This document shows positions 49,014-56,375 of a stretch of 58,263 nucleotides of DNA, piece after piece. A model generated the notes under the pieces. That model saw nothing but the letters and a program-made list of their open reading frames with translations, did no database searches and was not told where the DNA came from. Position 1 is the stretch's first letter. Each line of letters starts with the position of its first letter. The DNA comes from CAZGXI01 sp964529715 (GTDB taxonomy: Bacteria; Chloroflexota; Anaerolineae; Aggregatilineales; Ch27). The stretch spans positions 1 through 58,263 of the forward strand of contig CAZGXI010000031.1 in NCBI GenBank assembly GCA_964529715.1, written 5' to 3'. A program made the translations under genes and the position numbers.

Positions 49014-49631
49014 TTGAAATCGGGCCGGATGAAAGAACAACACAGCAAGGCGGAAGAGGCAGCTTTGTCACCGACTGCTGCCACGTTGGGAAGCGGGTCA
49101 CTATGGCTGCGTATCGGGGCATTGGTGCTCGCAGCGGCGGTGACGGTTGTGATCCTCGCCTTTTCCGACCGGATCGAAGAATTGAAGGCCCTGGGCTACA
49201 TCGGGGCGTTTTTAATCATGCTGGTCGGCAATGCGACGGTCGTCTTTCCCGTACCGGGACTGGTGTTCGTCTTTGCGATGGGCAGCACGCTCAACCCGGT
49301 GCTGGTTGGCCTGTTTGCCGGGCCGGGCGCGGCGCTGGGGGAACTGACCGGCTATCTGGCCGGTTATGGGGGAGTAACACCACTGGAAAACACCGCTCTA
49401 TACCGTCGTTTTGATCGCTGGATGGACCGCTTCGCGCCGCTGGTGATCCTGCTGCTGGCGACCGTTCCCAACCCGGTCTTTGACATGGCCGGGCTGCTGG
49501 CCGGCGCATCGCACATGGCGTGGTGGAAATTCCTGATATACGCCTGGATCGGGAAGACTATCCAGGCAATCCTGATTGCGCTGGCAGGGGCCTATTCCCT
49601 GGAATGGGTGTCCCGATTCTTCACGGCTTAA
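49014..49631 (+). CDS. VTT/DedA-type membrane protein
   Basis: A 205-residue inner-membrane protein with about five helices. The VTT-like (formerly SNARE-associated) core has GYIGAFLIMLVGNATVVFPV, then GLFAGPGAALGELTGYLAGY and LLATVPNPVFDMAGLLAGAS with the re-entrant-loop glycine and proline pattern. Family members move lipids or lipid carriers across membranes or affect proton balance. The TTG start at 49014 has GCGGAG seven bases upstream. ATG at 49029 is possible but lacks a clear site. Confidence 0.75.
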   Translation: MKSGRMKEQHSKAEEAALSPTAATLGSGSLWLRIGALVLAAAVTVVILAFSDRIEELKALGYIGAFLIMLVGNATVVFPVPGLVFVFAMGSTLNPVLVGLFAGPGAALGELTGYLAGYGGVTPLENTALYRRFDRWMDRFAPLVILLLATVPNPVFDMAGLLAGASHMAWWKFLIYAWIGKTIQAILIALAGAYSLEWVSRFFTA

Positions 49632-49641
49632 GGCAGGCTAC

Positions 49642-50127
49642 ATGAGCAAAGCCGAGGTTCTCGACCAGGTCCGCGCGGCACGAGCTGAGCTGTTGGATGC
49701 TCTGGCGGGCCTGACCGAGGAAGAAATGGTGCGTCCCGGTGCAGTCGGCATCTGGTCGGTGAAAGATGTCCTGTCTCACCTGGTCGCCTGGGAAGCCGAA
49801 CTGGTGACGGCGCTCAGCGTTAACCTGTCACGGCAGGCCAAACGCGCGCCTGCCCTGCTCCTGATCGAGGACATCGATGAATGGAACGCAGAGCAGTATC
49901 ATGTCAGTGCGCGGCGTCCGTTGGCTGCCGTCCTGGAAGATTTTCATGGGGTCCATCGGCAACTCCTGAACGCCATCGCGGACCTGAGCGAGGCGGCACT
50001 AGAACACCCCCTATATTTTGCATGGATGGAGGGCGAACCGCTGGTTACATTGATCCACGAGACGGCAACCTGGCACGAACAGGAGCACGCCGAAGATATT
50101 CGCGCCTGGCGCGCCGGTTCGGGATAG
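49642..50127 (+). CDS. DinB/ClbS-like four-helix protein
   Basis: A 161-residue soluble protein. It has the ClbS/DfsB-DinB superfamily pattern: VRAARAELLDALAGLTEEEM, then GIWSVKDVLSHLVAWEAELV in the helix pair, and LIHETATWHEQEHAEDIRAW with the His/Glu residues that can bind metal. Family members include thiol transferases and the ClbS genotoxin-resistance enzyme. The function here is unknown. ATG at 49642 was preferred over the longer frame that overlaps the preceding gene. Confidence 0.7.
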   Translation: MSKAEVLDQVRAARAELLDALAGLTEEEMVRPGAVGIWSVKDVLSHLVAWEAELVTALSVNLSRQAKRAPALLLIEDIDEWNAEQYHVSARRPLAAVLEDFHGVHRQLLNAIADLSEAALEHPLYFAWMEGEPLVTLIHETATWHEQEHAEDIRAWRAGSG

Positions 50128-50198
50128 TTCCGGTGGGCAAACCCCGGTGATCGGTGGCGGGTGCAGGCTGCCCCGTTACTTTTATTTTGTGGAGACGC

Positions 50199-51500
50199 AT
50201 GGTGAAATACCTGGGATGGTTTCTGGCATTCTTGGCTGCTCTACTGCTTGTGCCCAGCATCGCGTGTGCAGCCTGGAGCTTCAGTGCCAGCCAAATGCTG
50301 TTGAATGCCAACACATATAAAAACGCCTTTCTGCGACAGGACGCTTACGCCATCTTCATCCCGGCATTGTTTCCGGCCCTAGCCAGTCGCCTGCCCGACA
50401 CCAATGACAGCTCCGGCGAGGTGACGCCCGAATTCCTGGATGTAGTAGAAACTCTGGAAGAGCGCGCCTGGGCCGACATCGCAGCAGAAGCGACTCCACC
50501 AGAATGGCTGCGCAGAGAACTTGAGCGCAACCTGGACGCCTTTTTTGCCTGGCTCAACGGCGAAACCCCCACCCTGGAACTCGCCATCGACACAGCCTTC
50601 CTGCGCGAGCAACTTTCTGGCGAGTCCGGACAGCGCATGATCGACCGGATTATCCACTCCTGGCCGCCGTGCACCGAGGAACAGATCGATGCGCTGCGCC
50701 AGATCGACACCCAAGCCGCCGACGGCGCGCTGCCTCACTGCCAGCCGCCCGACGAATATCTGACGACCAGCACTATCGTCCTCTCCACACAACTGCAAAG
50801 CATCGTGCAGCAGATTCCCGACGTCATCCCTGACCCGGAGCAGCTCACCAGCCCGCAGGCCCGCCTGCGTCTGGAAGAACTCAAGCGCAGCGTGCGGCTG
50901 GCGCGCGCGCTGGTGATCGAACTGTGGCTGCTGCCAGTGGCGCTGTTGGCGTTGATCGTCTTCTTTGCCGTGCGCTCGCTTAAGTCCTTCGGGCGTTGGG
51001 CCGGCTGGACGTTGATCGTCGGCGGCATCCTGACTCTGCTCCCCATTCCACTGCTGCTGTCGCCGCTGCTGATGTCGCCGTTTGCTTCGTCGCTGGCAAC
51101 ATCGATGGATACCGGCGAGATTGCTCTAACCATTGAAGGAGAGCCTGTCCCTGGCCCGGCAGGTGAGGAAATCTATATGACGCTGATTGCCGAAGAGCTG
51201 TTGCGCTCGGTGATCGGCGAGTTGACATTGCCGGCGCTGATTCAAAGCGCGGTGGTCATCGGGCTGGGCTTTGCCGCACTGGTGGTTTCGGCGCTGGCGC
51301 GGTCGCCGGAGGAGGTCCAGGCTGATGAACTGCACACGCTGGCAACAGCATCGCTGACCCCGACACAAGCAAGTTCCGGCACACCTCCTGTGACAGCGGG
51401 GCAATTTTCCCCTGTCCCAACACAACAGCGCGAGGAAGAATCTACTCCCGCCGGCCCTCCCACGCCCAGCGGCGCAGACAGGATCGTTCCGCCAGACTGA
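50199..51500 (+). CDS. Membrane protein of unknown function
   Basis: A 433-residue protein that I do not recognise. It has a first hydrophobic segment (residues 4-28, signal anchor), then an outer domain of about 215 residues with SASQMLLNANTYKNAFLRQD and LDAFFAWLNGETPTLELAID. Three to four helices follow (about residues 242-262, 270-300 and 358-378). The tail is rich in Thr/Pro/Ser. ATG at 50199 has GTGGAG upstream. A GTG is next to it. It may be cotranscribed with the DinB-like gene. Confidence 0.5.
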   Translation: MVKYLGWFLAFLAALLLVPSIACAAWSFSASQMLLNANTYKNAFLRQDAYAIFIPALFPALASRLPDTNDSSGEVTPEFLDVVETLEERAWADIAAEATPPEWLRRELERNLDAFFAWLNGETPTLELAIDTAFLREQLSGESGQRMIDRIIHSWPPCTEEQIDALRQIDTQAADGALPHCQPPDEYLTTSTIVLSTQLQSIVQQIPDVIPDPEQLTSPQARLRLEELKRSVRLARALVIELWLLPVALLALIVFFAVRSLKSFGRWAGWTLIVGGILTLLPIPLLLSPLLMSPFASSLATSMDTGEIALTIEGEPVPGPAGEEIYMTLIAEELLRSVIGELTLPALIQSAVVIGLGFAALVVSALARSPEEVQADELHTLATASLTPTQASSGTPPVTAGQFSPVPTQQREEESTPAGPPTPSGADRIVPPD

Positions 51501-51532
51501 GTCGCCGGGCACACAAAGCCCTGCCATTGAGC

Positions 51533-51538
51533 TATAAT
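51533..51538 (+). promoter_or_regulatory. Perfect -10 box before transketolase
   Basis: TATAAT at 51533-51538 is about 50 bases before the transketolase GTG at 51589. No clear -35 is seen at 16-18 bases. Confidence 0.45.
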
Positions 51539-51588
51539 CGTGGCCGTTGTTTATGCGGCAGCCTGACTGACAAGGAGAGTAACAGCCT

Positions 51589-53604
51589 GTGACCATGACT
51601 CAAGCATCAACCTCTCTGGACGACTTGTGCGTGAACAGCATCCGCACTCTGTCCATCGACGCGGTGCAGAAAGCCAACAGTGGGCATCCCGGACTGCCGC
51701 TGGGCGCAGCCCCGATGGCCTATGCACTGTGGACACGCTTTCTCAAACACAATCCGGCCAATCCCCAGTGGCCAAACCGGGACCGCTTCGTGCTGTCTGC
51801 CGGGCACGGCAGCATGTTGCTCTATAGCTTGCTTTATCTGACCGGTTATGACGTGTCGCTGGAAGAAATCCAGAACTTCCGGCAGTGGGGCAGCATCACT
51901 CCTGGTCATCCTGAATATGGCATAACGCCCGGCGTGGAAACGACGACCGGCCCCCTCGGCCAGGGGTTTGCCACTGCGGTTGGCATGGCTGTCGCTGAGG
52001 CACACCTGGCCGCCGTCTTCAATCGTCCCGGTCACGAAATTATCAACCATTACACCTACGTCCTGGCCTCCGACGGCGACCTGATGGAGGGTATCAGCCA
52101 CGAAGCCGCGTCGCTGGCCGGGCATCTGGGCCTGGGCAAGTTGATCTGTCTCTACGACAACAACGGCGTCACGCTGGCCGGACCTGCCGCCGTCTGCTTC
52201 AGCGAGAACATCCCGCAGCGCTTCCAGGCCTACGGCTGGCACGTGTTGGAAGTGGCCGACGGCAACGATCTGGAAGCCGTCGGAAACGCGATCGAAACGG
52301 CGCAGGCCGTAACCGACCGGCCCAGCCTGATCAGCGTCCGCACCGTGCTCGGCTACGGCAGCCCCAACAAGGCCGGGACGTTCGAGGCGCACGGGTCGCC
52401 GTTGGGCGTGGAAGAGGTCCGCCTGACCAAAGAGAACCTCGGCTGGCCCACCGACAGCCCGTTTTACGTGCCCGACAAGGCGCTTCAACACATGCGCCAG
52501 GCCGTTAAGCGAGGACAACAAGCCGAAGACGCCTGGAAAAAGCAGCTAGATGCCTACAAATCCAGCTACCCGGACCTGGCGGCGGAGCTGGCTGCCGCTC
52601 TGGAGGGTCGCCTGCCGGACGGGTGGGATGCGGACCTGCCCGTCTTTCCTGCCGATAGCAAAGACATCGCCACGCGCAGCGCCGGGAGCATGGCACTCAA
52701 CGCTATCGCTGCCCGCGTCCCGGCCATGATCGGCGGCGATGCCGACCTGGCGCCCAGTACTAATACCGTCATCAAAGGCGCGGGGACGTTCAGTCGTGGG
52801 AACTACGCTGCTCGCAATCTGGCGTTTGGCGTCCGCGAGCACGCAATGGGAGCGATAGTCAACGGCCTGGCGCTGCACGGCGGCGTCATCAAACCGTATA
52901 CGGCCACCTTCCTGACCTTCAGCGACTACATGCGTCCGGCCATCCGTCTGGGCGCGCTGATGCACCTGCCGACCGTCTATGTCTTCACCCACGACAGCAT
53001 CGGCCTGGGCGAGGACGGTCCCACACATCAGCCCGTTGAACACCTGGCATCGCTGCGCGCCATCCCCGGCCTGACGGTGATCCGGCCTGCCGATGCCAAT
53101 GAGACGGCCGGCGCGTGGCGGACAGCCATGCTCAGCGCAGGGCCGGTGGTACTGATCTTCTCCCGGCAGGCGCTTCCCGTGCTTGATCCGCAAATGGTGG
53201 GCGATGTCAGTCGAGGCGCATATATTCTGGCCGACTCGGACAGGGAAACCCCGGACGTGATCTTGATGGGAACCGGGAGCGAAGTGCACATCGCCCTGGC
53301 TGCCGCTAAAAAGCTAATGACCGAAGGTGTGGCCGTCCGAGTAGTGAGTATGCCCAGCCCGGACCTGTTCGAGCAGCAGCCGGTCGAATACCGCGAGGCG
53401 GTGCTGCCCGCACAAGTGAAACGGCGCGTCAGCATCGAGGCAGGCGTCAGCATGGGCTGGCACCGTTGGGTCGGCAGCGAGGGGATCGTCATCGGCGTAG
53501 ACCACTTCGGGGCATCGGCGCCCTGGAAAACGCTTTATGCCCAGTACGGCCTGACGCCGGAGGCTGTGGCCGAGGCCGCGCGCAGCCTGCTGCGTGCGCT
53601 GTAG
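51589..53604 (+). CDS. tkt: Transketolase
   Basis: A 671-residue thiamine-diphosphate enzyme of the pentose phosphate pathway that moves two-carbon units between sugar phosphates. The N-terminal part has NSIRTLSIDAVQKANSGHPG and the thiamine site ASDGDLMEGISHEAASLAGH, then LGKLICLYDNN. The pyrimidine domain has MAGGxx-like GGDADLAPSTNT, FGVREHAMGAIVNGLALHGG and FTHDSIGLGEDGPTHQPVEH. The C-terminal domain ends with the VGIDHFG-like GVDHFGASAPWKTLYAQYG. Full length. The start is GTG at 51589 with AAGGAG upstream. An ATG two codons on is an alternative. Confidence 0.94.
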   Translation: MTMTQASTSLDDLCVNSIRTLSIDAVQKANSGHPGLPLGAAPMAYALWTRFLKHNPANPQWPNRDRFVLSAGHGSMLLYSLLYLTGYDVSLEEIQNFRQWGSITPGHPEYGITPGVETTTGPLGQGFATAVGMAVAEAHLAAVFNRPGHEIINHYTYVLASDGDLMEGISHEAASLAGHLGLGKLICLYDNNGVTLAGPAAVCFSENIPQRFQAYGWHVLEVADGNDLEAVGNAIETAQAVTDRPSLISVRTVLGYGSPNKAGTFEAHGSPLGVEEVRLTKENLGWPTDSPFYVPDKALQHMRQAVKRGQQAEDAWKKQLDAYKSSYPDLAAELAAALEGRLPDGWDADLPVFPADSKDIATRSAGSMALNAIAARVPAMIGGDADLAPSTNTVIKGAGTFSRGNYAARNLAFGVREHAMGAIVNGLALHGGVIKPYTATFLTFSDYMRPAIRLGALMHLPTVYVFTHDSIGLGEDGPTHQPVEHLASLRAIPGLTVIRPADANETAGAWRTAMLSAGPVVLIFSRQALPVLDPQMVGDVSRGAYILADSDRETPDVILMGTGSEVHIALAAAKKLMTEGVAVRVVSMPSPDLFEQQPVEYREAVLPAQVKRRVSIEAGVSMGWHRWVGSEGIVIGVDHFGASAPWKTLYAQYGLTPEAVAEAARSLLRAL

Positions 53605-53617
53605 ACCCAGGGTTGCA

Positions 53618-53647
53618 AGAGCGGCCCTCAATGCGCAGGGCCGCTCT
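53618..53647 (+). terminator. Strong hairpin after transketolase
   Basis: AGAGCGGCCCT (53618-53628) pairs perfectly over 11 bases with AGGGCCGCTCT (53637-53647). No U-tract follows, so it may stabilise the message rather than terminate by itself. Confidence 0.6.
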
Positions 53648-53685
53648 GATTGCTGTGCCGCCCACCTCTGCGGGACGTGAGGCCA

Positions 53686-53997
53686 ATGACCGAAGAAGAA
53701 GCAGCAGACATTATTTTCTTTGAGGCCGAATCGCCCTACGGCTTCCTGGCCCGTCTGAACGCGCGGACCTTCGACGGTGCTCATTGGCAGCAGCTATGGC
53801 AGGCCGTTGCCCAGTTAGCAAACTACAATGGCGGCATGTTCGACATCTGGACGACTTTCGATCTGGCCCGTGTGATCCGGGCCGTGAAGGAACGCGGGCA
53901 GTGGCTCAGCGGGCGTTCTAGCGAAAACCTGGATGAGTTTGAGCAATACGTCCTGGCAGCCAACCAGTTTATCAACGAAGTGTTCATCGAGTTTTGA
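53686..53997 (+). CDS. Small protein of unknown function
   Basis: A 103-residue soluble, acidic protein with no family recognised. It reads TEEEAADIIFFEAESPYGFL, then ARTFDGAHWQQLWQAVAQLA, and ends ENLDEFEQYVLAANQFINEV. Codon use looks like its neighbours. The ATG at 53686 is preferred, with GTGAGG just upstream. It lies between the transketolase hairpin and a phosphoesterase gene that starts 27 bases further on. Confidence 0.5.
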   Translation: MTEEEAADIIFFEAESPYGFLARLNARTFDGAHWQQLWQAVAQLANYNGGMFDIWTTFDLARVIRAVKERGQWLSGRSSENLDEFEQYVLAANQFINEVFIEF

Positions 53998-54024
53998 GAC
54001 GCTGATCCCTTCCCTGCCGGACAC

Positions 54025-54780
54025 ATGACCGCCTCCCCGACTATCTGGGCCATTGCCGACCTACACCTCAGCTTTGCCCGTCCCCGCGACCAGGCGCGCT
54101 ATGGCGACTGTTGGCGCGATCATACCGCCCGCTTGCAAGAAGCCTGGCGGGCGCACATTGCACCTCAGGATGTCGTGCTCCTGCCCGGCGATTTAAGTTG
54201 GGGCAGAACACCGCTGCGCGTCCAGCCGGACATCGACTGGCTGGCATCCCTGCCAGGGAGCAAAGTGCTGGTGCGGGGCAACCACGACTACTGGTGGCGC
54301 GATCTCGACGAGGTGCGTCGCACCATCCTACGCGCCGGGATGTACGCTGTGCAAGGGGATTGCCTGGCGCTGGACGGCATACTCATCTGCGGCACGATGG
54401 GCCACATTGCCCCGAACGATCCTTACTTTCAGCCGCACAAATTGTCCAGCTACCAGCGGGAGTTGAACTGGCTCACCAGCGCCCTGGAACACGCAGCGGT
54501 GCAGCGAACCGACAACCGGCCAGTAATCCTGATGATGCACTTTCCGCCCTATACCTCCGACGGACAACCGACAGGCTTCAGCGAGATCGTCCGCCGATAT
54601 ACGCCGGAGGTGTGCGTTTACGGCCATCTGCATCTGCAACAGGAGTGGGCCGTCGCAGTGGATGGCACGCGGGATGGCACACGCTACCATCTTGTCGCCG
54701 CCGACTACATGGGCATGTGTCCGCGTCGGGTGTGGCCGCCACAGGAAATACCGGGCCTTGAGTCCCCAGTTTTGCGTTAA
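54025..54780 (+). CDS. Calcineurin-like metallophosphoesterase
   Basis: A 251-residue cytoplasmic phosphoesterase. All dinuclear metal motifs are present: IADLHLSFA, LLPGDLSWG, VRGNHDYWW, MMHFPPYTSDG and YGHLHLQ. This subgroup (COG1768-like, with DLSWG and FPPYTSDG) is widespread in bacteria with no known substrate. The start is ATG at 54025. It is followed by the M20 peptidase after 44 bases. Confidence 0.84.
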   Translation: MTASPTIWAIADLHLSFARPRDQARYGDCWRDHTARLQEAWRAHIAPQDVVLLPGDLSWGRTPLRVQPDIDWLASLPGSKVLVRGNHDYWWRDLDEVRRTILRAGMYAVQGDCLALDGILICGTMGHIAPNDPYFQPHKLSSYQRELNWLTSALEHAAVQRTDNRPVILMMHFPPYTSDGQPTGFSEIVRRYTPEVCVYGHLHLQQEWAVAVDGTRDGTRYHLVAADYMGMCPRRVWPPQEIPGLESPVLR

Positions 54781-54824
54781 ACTGGCTGAAATTGGCGCCG
54801 TGAAAACATCTCAGGAAGGAGCCT

Positions 54825-56192
54825 ATGTCATTCGATGCCAGTGCCTTCAACGCCTATCTCAATCAGCACCACGAACGCTTTTTGAACGAGTTCGCCGAAT
54901 TTATCGCCGTGCCCAGCGTGGCGGCGCAACGGCGGGAAATCCAGCCGATGGCCGACCTGCTGGCCGAACGCTTCCGTAAACTAGGTGCAGAAGTACAGCA
55001 GTATCCCCTACCTGACAACGGTAGCCCGGTGGTCTACGCCGAAATCGGGGCAGGGCCGCGCACGCTGCTGATCTACAACCACTACGATGTACAGCCGGAG
55101 GATCCGCTAGACCTGTGGGAATCCAGCCCATTTGAGCTTTCCCGGCGCGACGGCGTCCTCTACGGGCGCGGCGTAGCGGACGACAAAGGCGAACTGCTGG
55201 CGCGTATCCAGGCGGTGGAAGCCTGGCTCGCCACGCAGGGCGATTTGCCGGTCAAGATCAAGTGGGTGGCAGAAGGCGAGGAGGAAATCGGCAGCGTCCA
55301 CCTGGAAGGCTGGGTCGAGGAGCACACTGACCTGCTGGTCGCTGATGGCGTGTTGTGGGAAGGCGGCGGCTATGACGAAGCCGGGCGCATCATCATGGGC
55401 GCAGGCTGCAAGGGCATCGCGTATTTTGAACTGCGTGTGCGGGGAGCCAACCAGGATGTCCATTCGTCCAATGCGCCCATTGTTCCCAACCCTGCCTGGC
55501 GGTTGGTGTGGGCCTTGAGCACGCTCAAGAACGCGCAGGACAAGATCACTATCGACGGATTCGATGCCACCGTCCGCCCACTGACCGACGAAGAGATCGC
55601 CGTCGTTGATGCGCAGCCGTTCGAGGCCGAGGCATTCAAGCAGTTCTACGGCCTGGACGATTTCCTGAATGGCCTGGATGCTCATGCTGCCAACCGTCGC
55701 CTGTACGAGGCGCCCACACTGACCATCTGCGGGCTGAACAGCGGCTACCAGGGGCCGGGCAGCAAAACGGTGCTTCCAGCGCAGGCGAGCGCCAAGCTGG
55801 ATTTCCGGCTCGTGCCAAACCAGACGCCGGAAAAGGTCAAGGAACTACTGCGCGCCCACCTGGATCGGCGCGGCTTTGCCGACATCGAGATTGAGATGTT
55901 AGGCGGGGAACGCCCGGTCCGCAGCCCGCTGAAGTCGCCGCTCCAGGCAGCCGCCGTCGCCGCCAGCCTGGACATCTGGAACAAAACGCCCGACATCCGA
56001 CCCTGGTTCGCCGGGAGCGGGCCGATGTACCCGTTGAGCGAACGGCTGGGCATCCCGGTTATTTCGGCGGGGGCGACCTGGAATCCACACAGCCGCGTCC
56101 ACTCTCCCAATGAGAATGTCCTGGAACGGGATTACTTCGACGCCATGCGCTTCACGGCCAGGTTGCTGGCGCATTTCGGCGCGATGTCGTAG
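54825..56192 (+). CDS. M20-family metallopeptidase (dipeptidase-like)
   Basis: A 455-residue zinc peptidase. The metal and catalytic motifs are LLIYNHYDVQPE (His and catalytic Asp), GRGVADDKGE (bridging Asp), WVAEGEEEIGS (catalytic and metal Glu) and the late HSRVHSPNENV His. The dimerisation domain lies in between (GANQDVHSSNAPIVPNPAW). It resembles CNDP-like dipeptidases. AGGAG lies about six bases before ATG 54825. A rho-independent terminator follows. Confidence 0.88.
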   Translation: MSFDASAFNAYLNQHHERFLNEFAEFIAVPSVAAQRREIQPMADLLAERFRKLGAEVQQYPLPDNGSPVVYAEIGAGPRTLLIYNHYDVQPEDPLDLWESSPFELSRRDGVLYGRGVADDKGELLARIQAVEAWLATQGDLPVKIKWVAEGEEEIGSVHLEGWVEEHTDLLVADGVLWEGGGYDEAGRIIMGAGCKGIAYFELRVRGANQDVHSSNAPIVPNPAWRLVWALSTLKNAQDKITIDGFDATVRPLTDEEIAVVDAQPFEAEAFKQFYGLDDFLNGLDAHAANRRLYEAPTLTICGLNSGYQGPGSKTVLPAQASAKLDFRLVPNQTPEKVKELLRAHLDRRGFADIEIEMLGGERPVRSPLKSPLQAAAVAASLDIWNKTPDIRPWFAGSGPMYPLSERLGIPVISAGATWNPHSRVHSPNENVLERDYFDAMRFTARLLAHFGAMS

Positions 56193-56212
56193 TCGCGCTA
56201 CAATCGACCTTA

Positions 56213-56244
56213 CAGCGGTGGTGCAAACCCACCGCTGCTGTTTT
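56213..56244 (+). terminator. Rho-independent terminator after the M20 peptidase
   Basis: CAGCGGTGG (56213-56221) pairs with CCACCGCTG (56229-56237) around a seven-base loop, followed by CTGTTTT. Confidence 0.7.
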
Positions 56245-56297
56245 GCTGCCGCCGCAACGCTTTCAAAGCCTTGCGTTATGCGTGCCCGGTTAAGCTG

Positions 56298-56306
56298 TGT
56301 TACAAT
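56298..56306 (+). promoter_or_regulatory. Extended -10 promoter of the kinase gene
   Basis: TGTTACAAT (56298-56306) is an extended -10. The kinase ATG is at 56376, about 63 bases after the expected start. No good -35 is seen. Confidence 0.5.
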
Positions 56307-56375
56307 GGCGTGCGGCAGCATATATCGATCCCCACTCTCTAGATTAAAAGGCTTGGCGTGCCGGACAGGTGAAGC

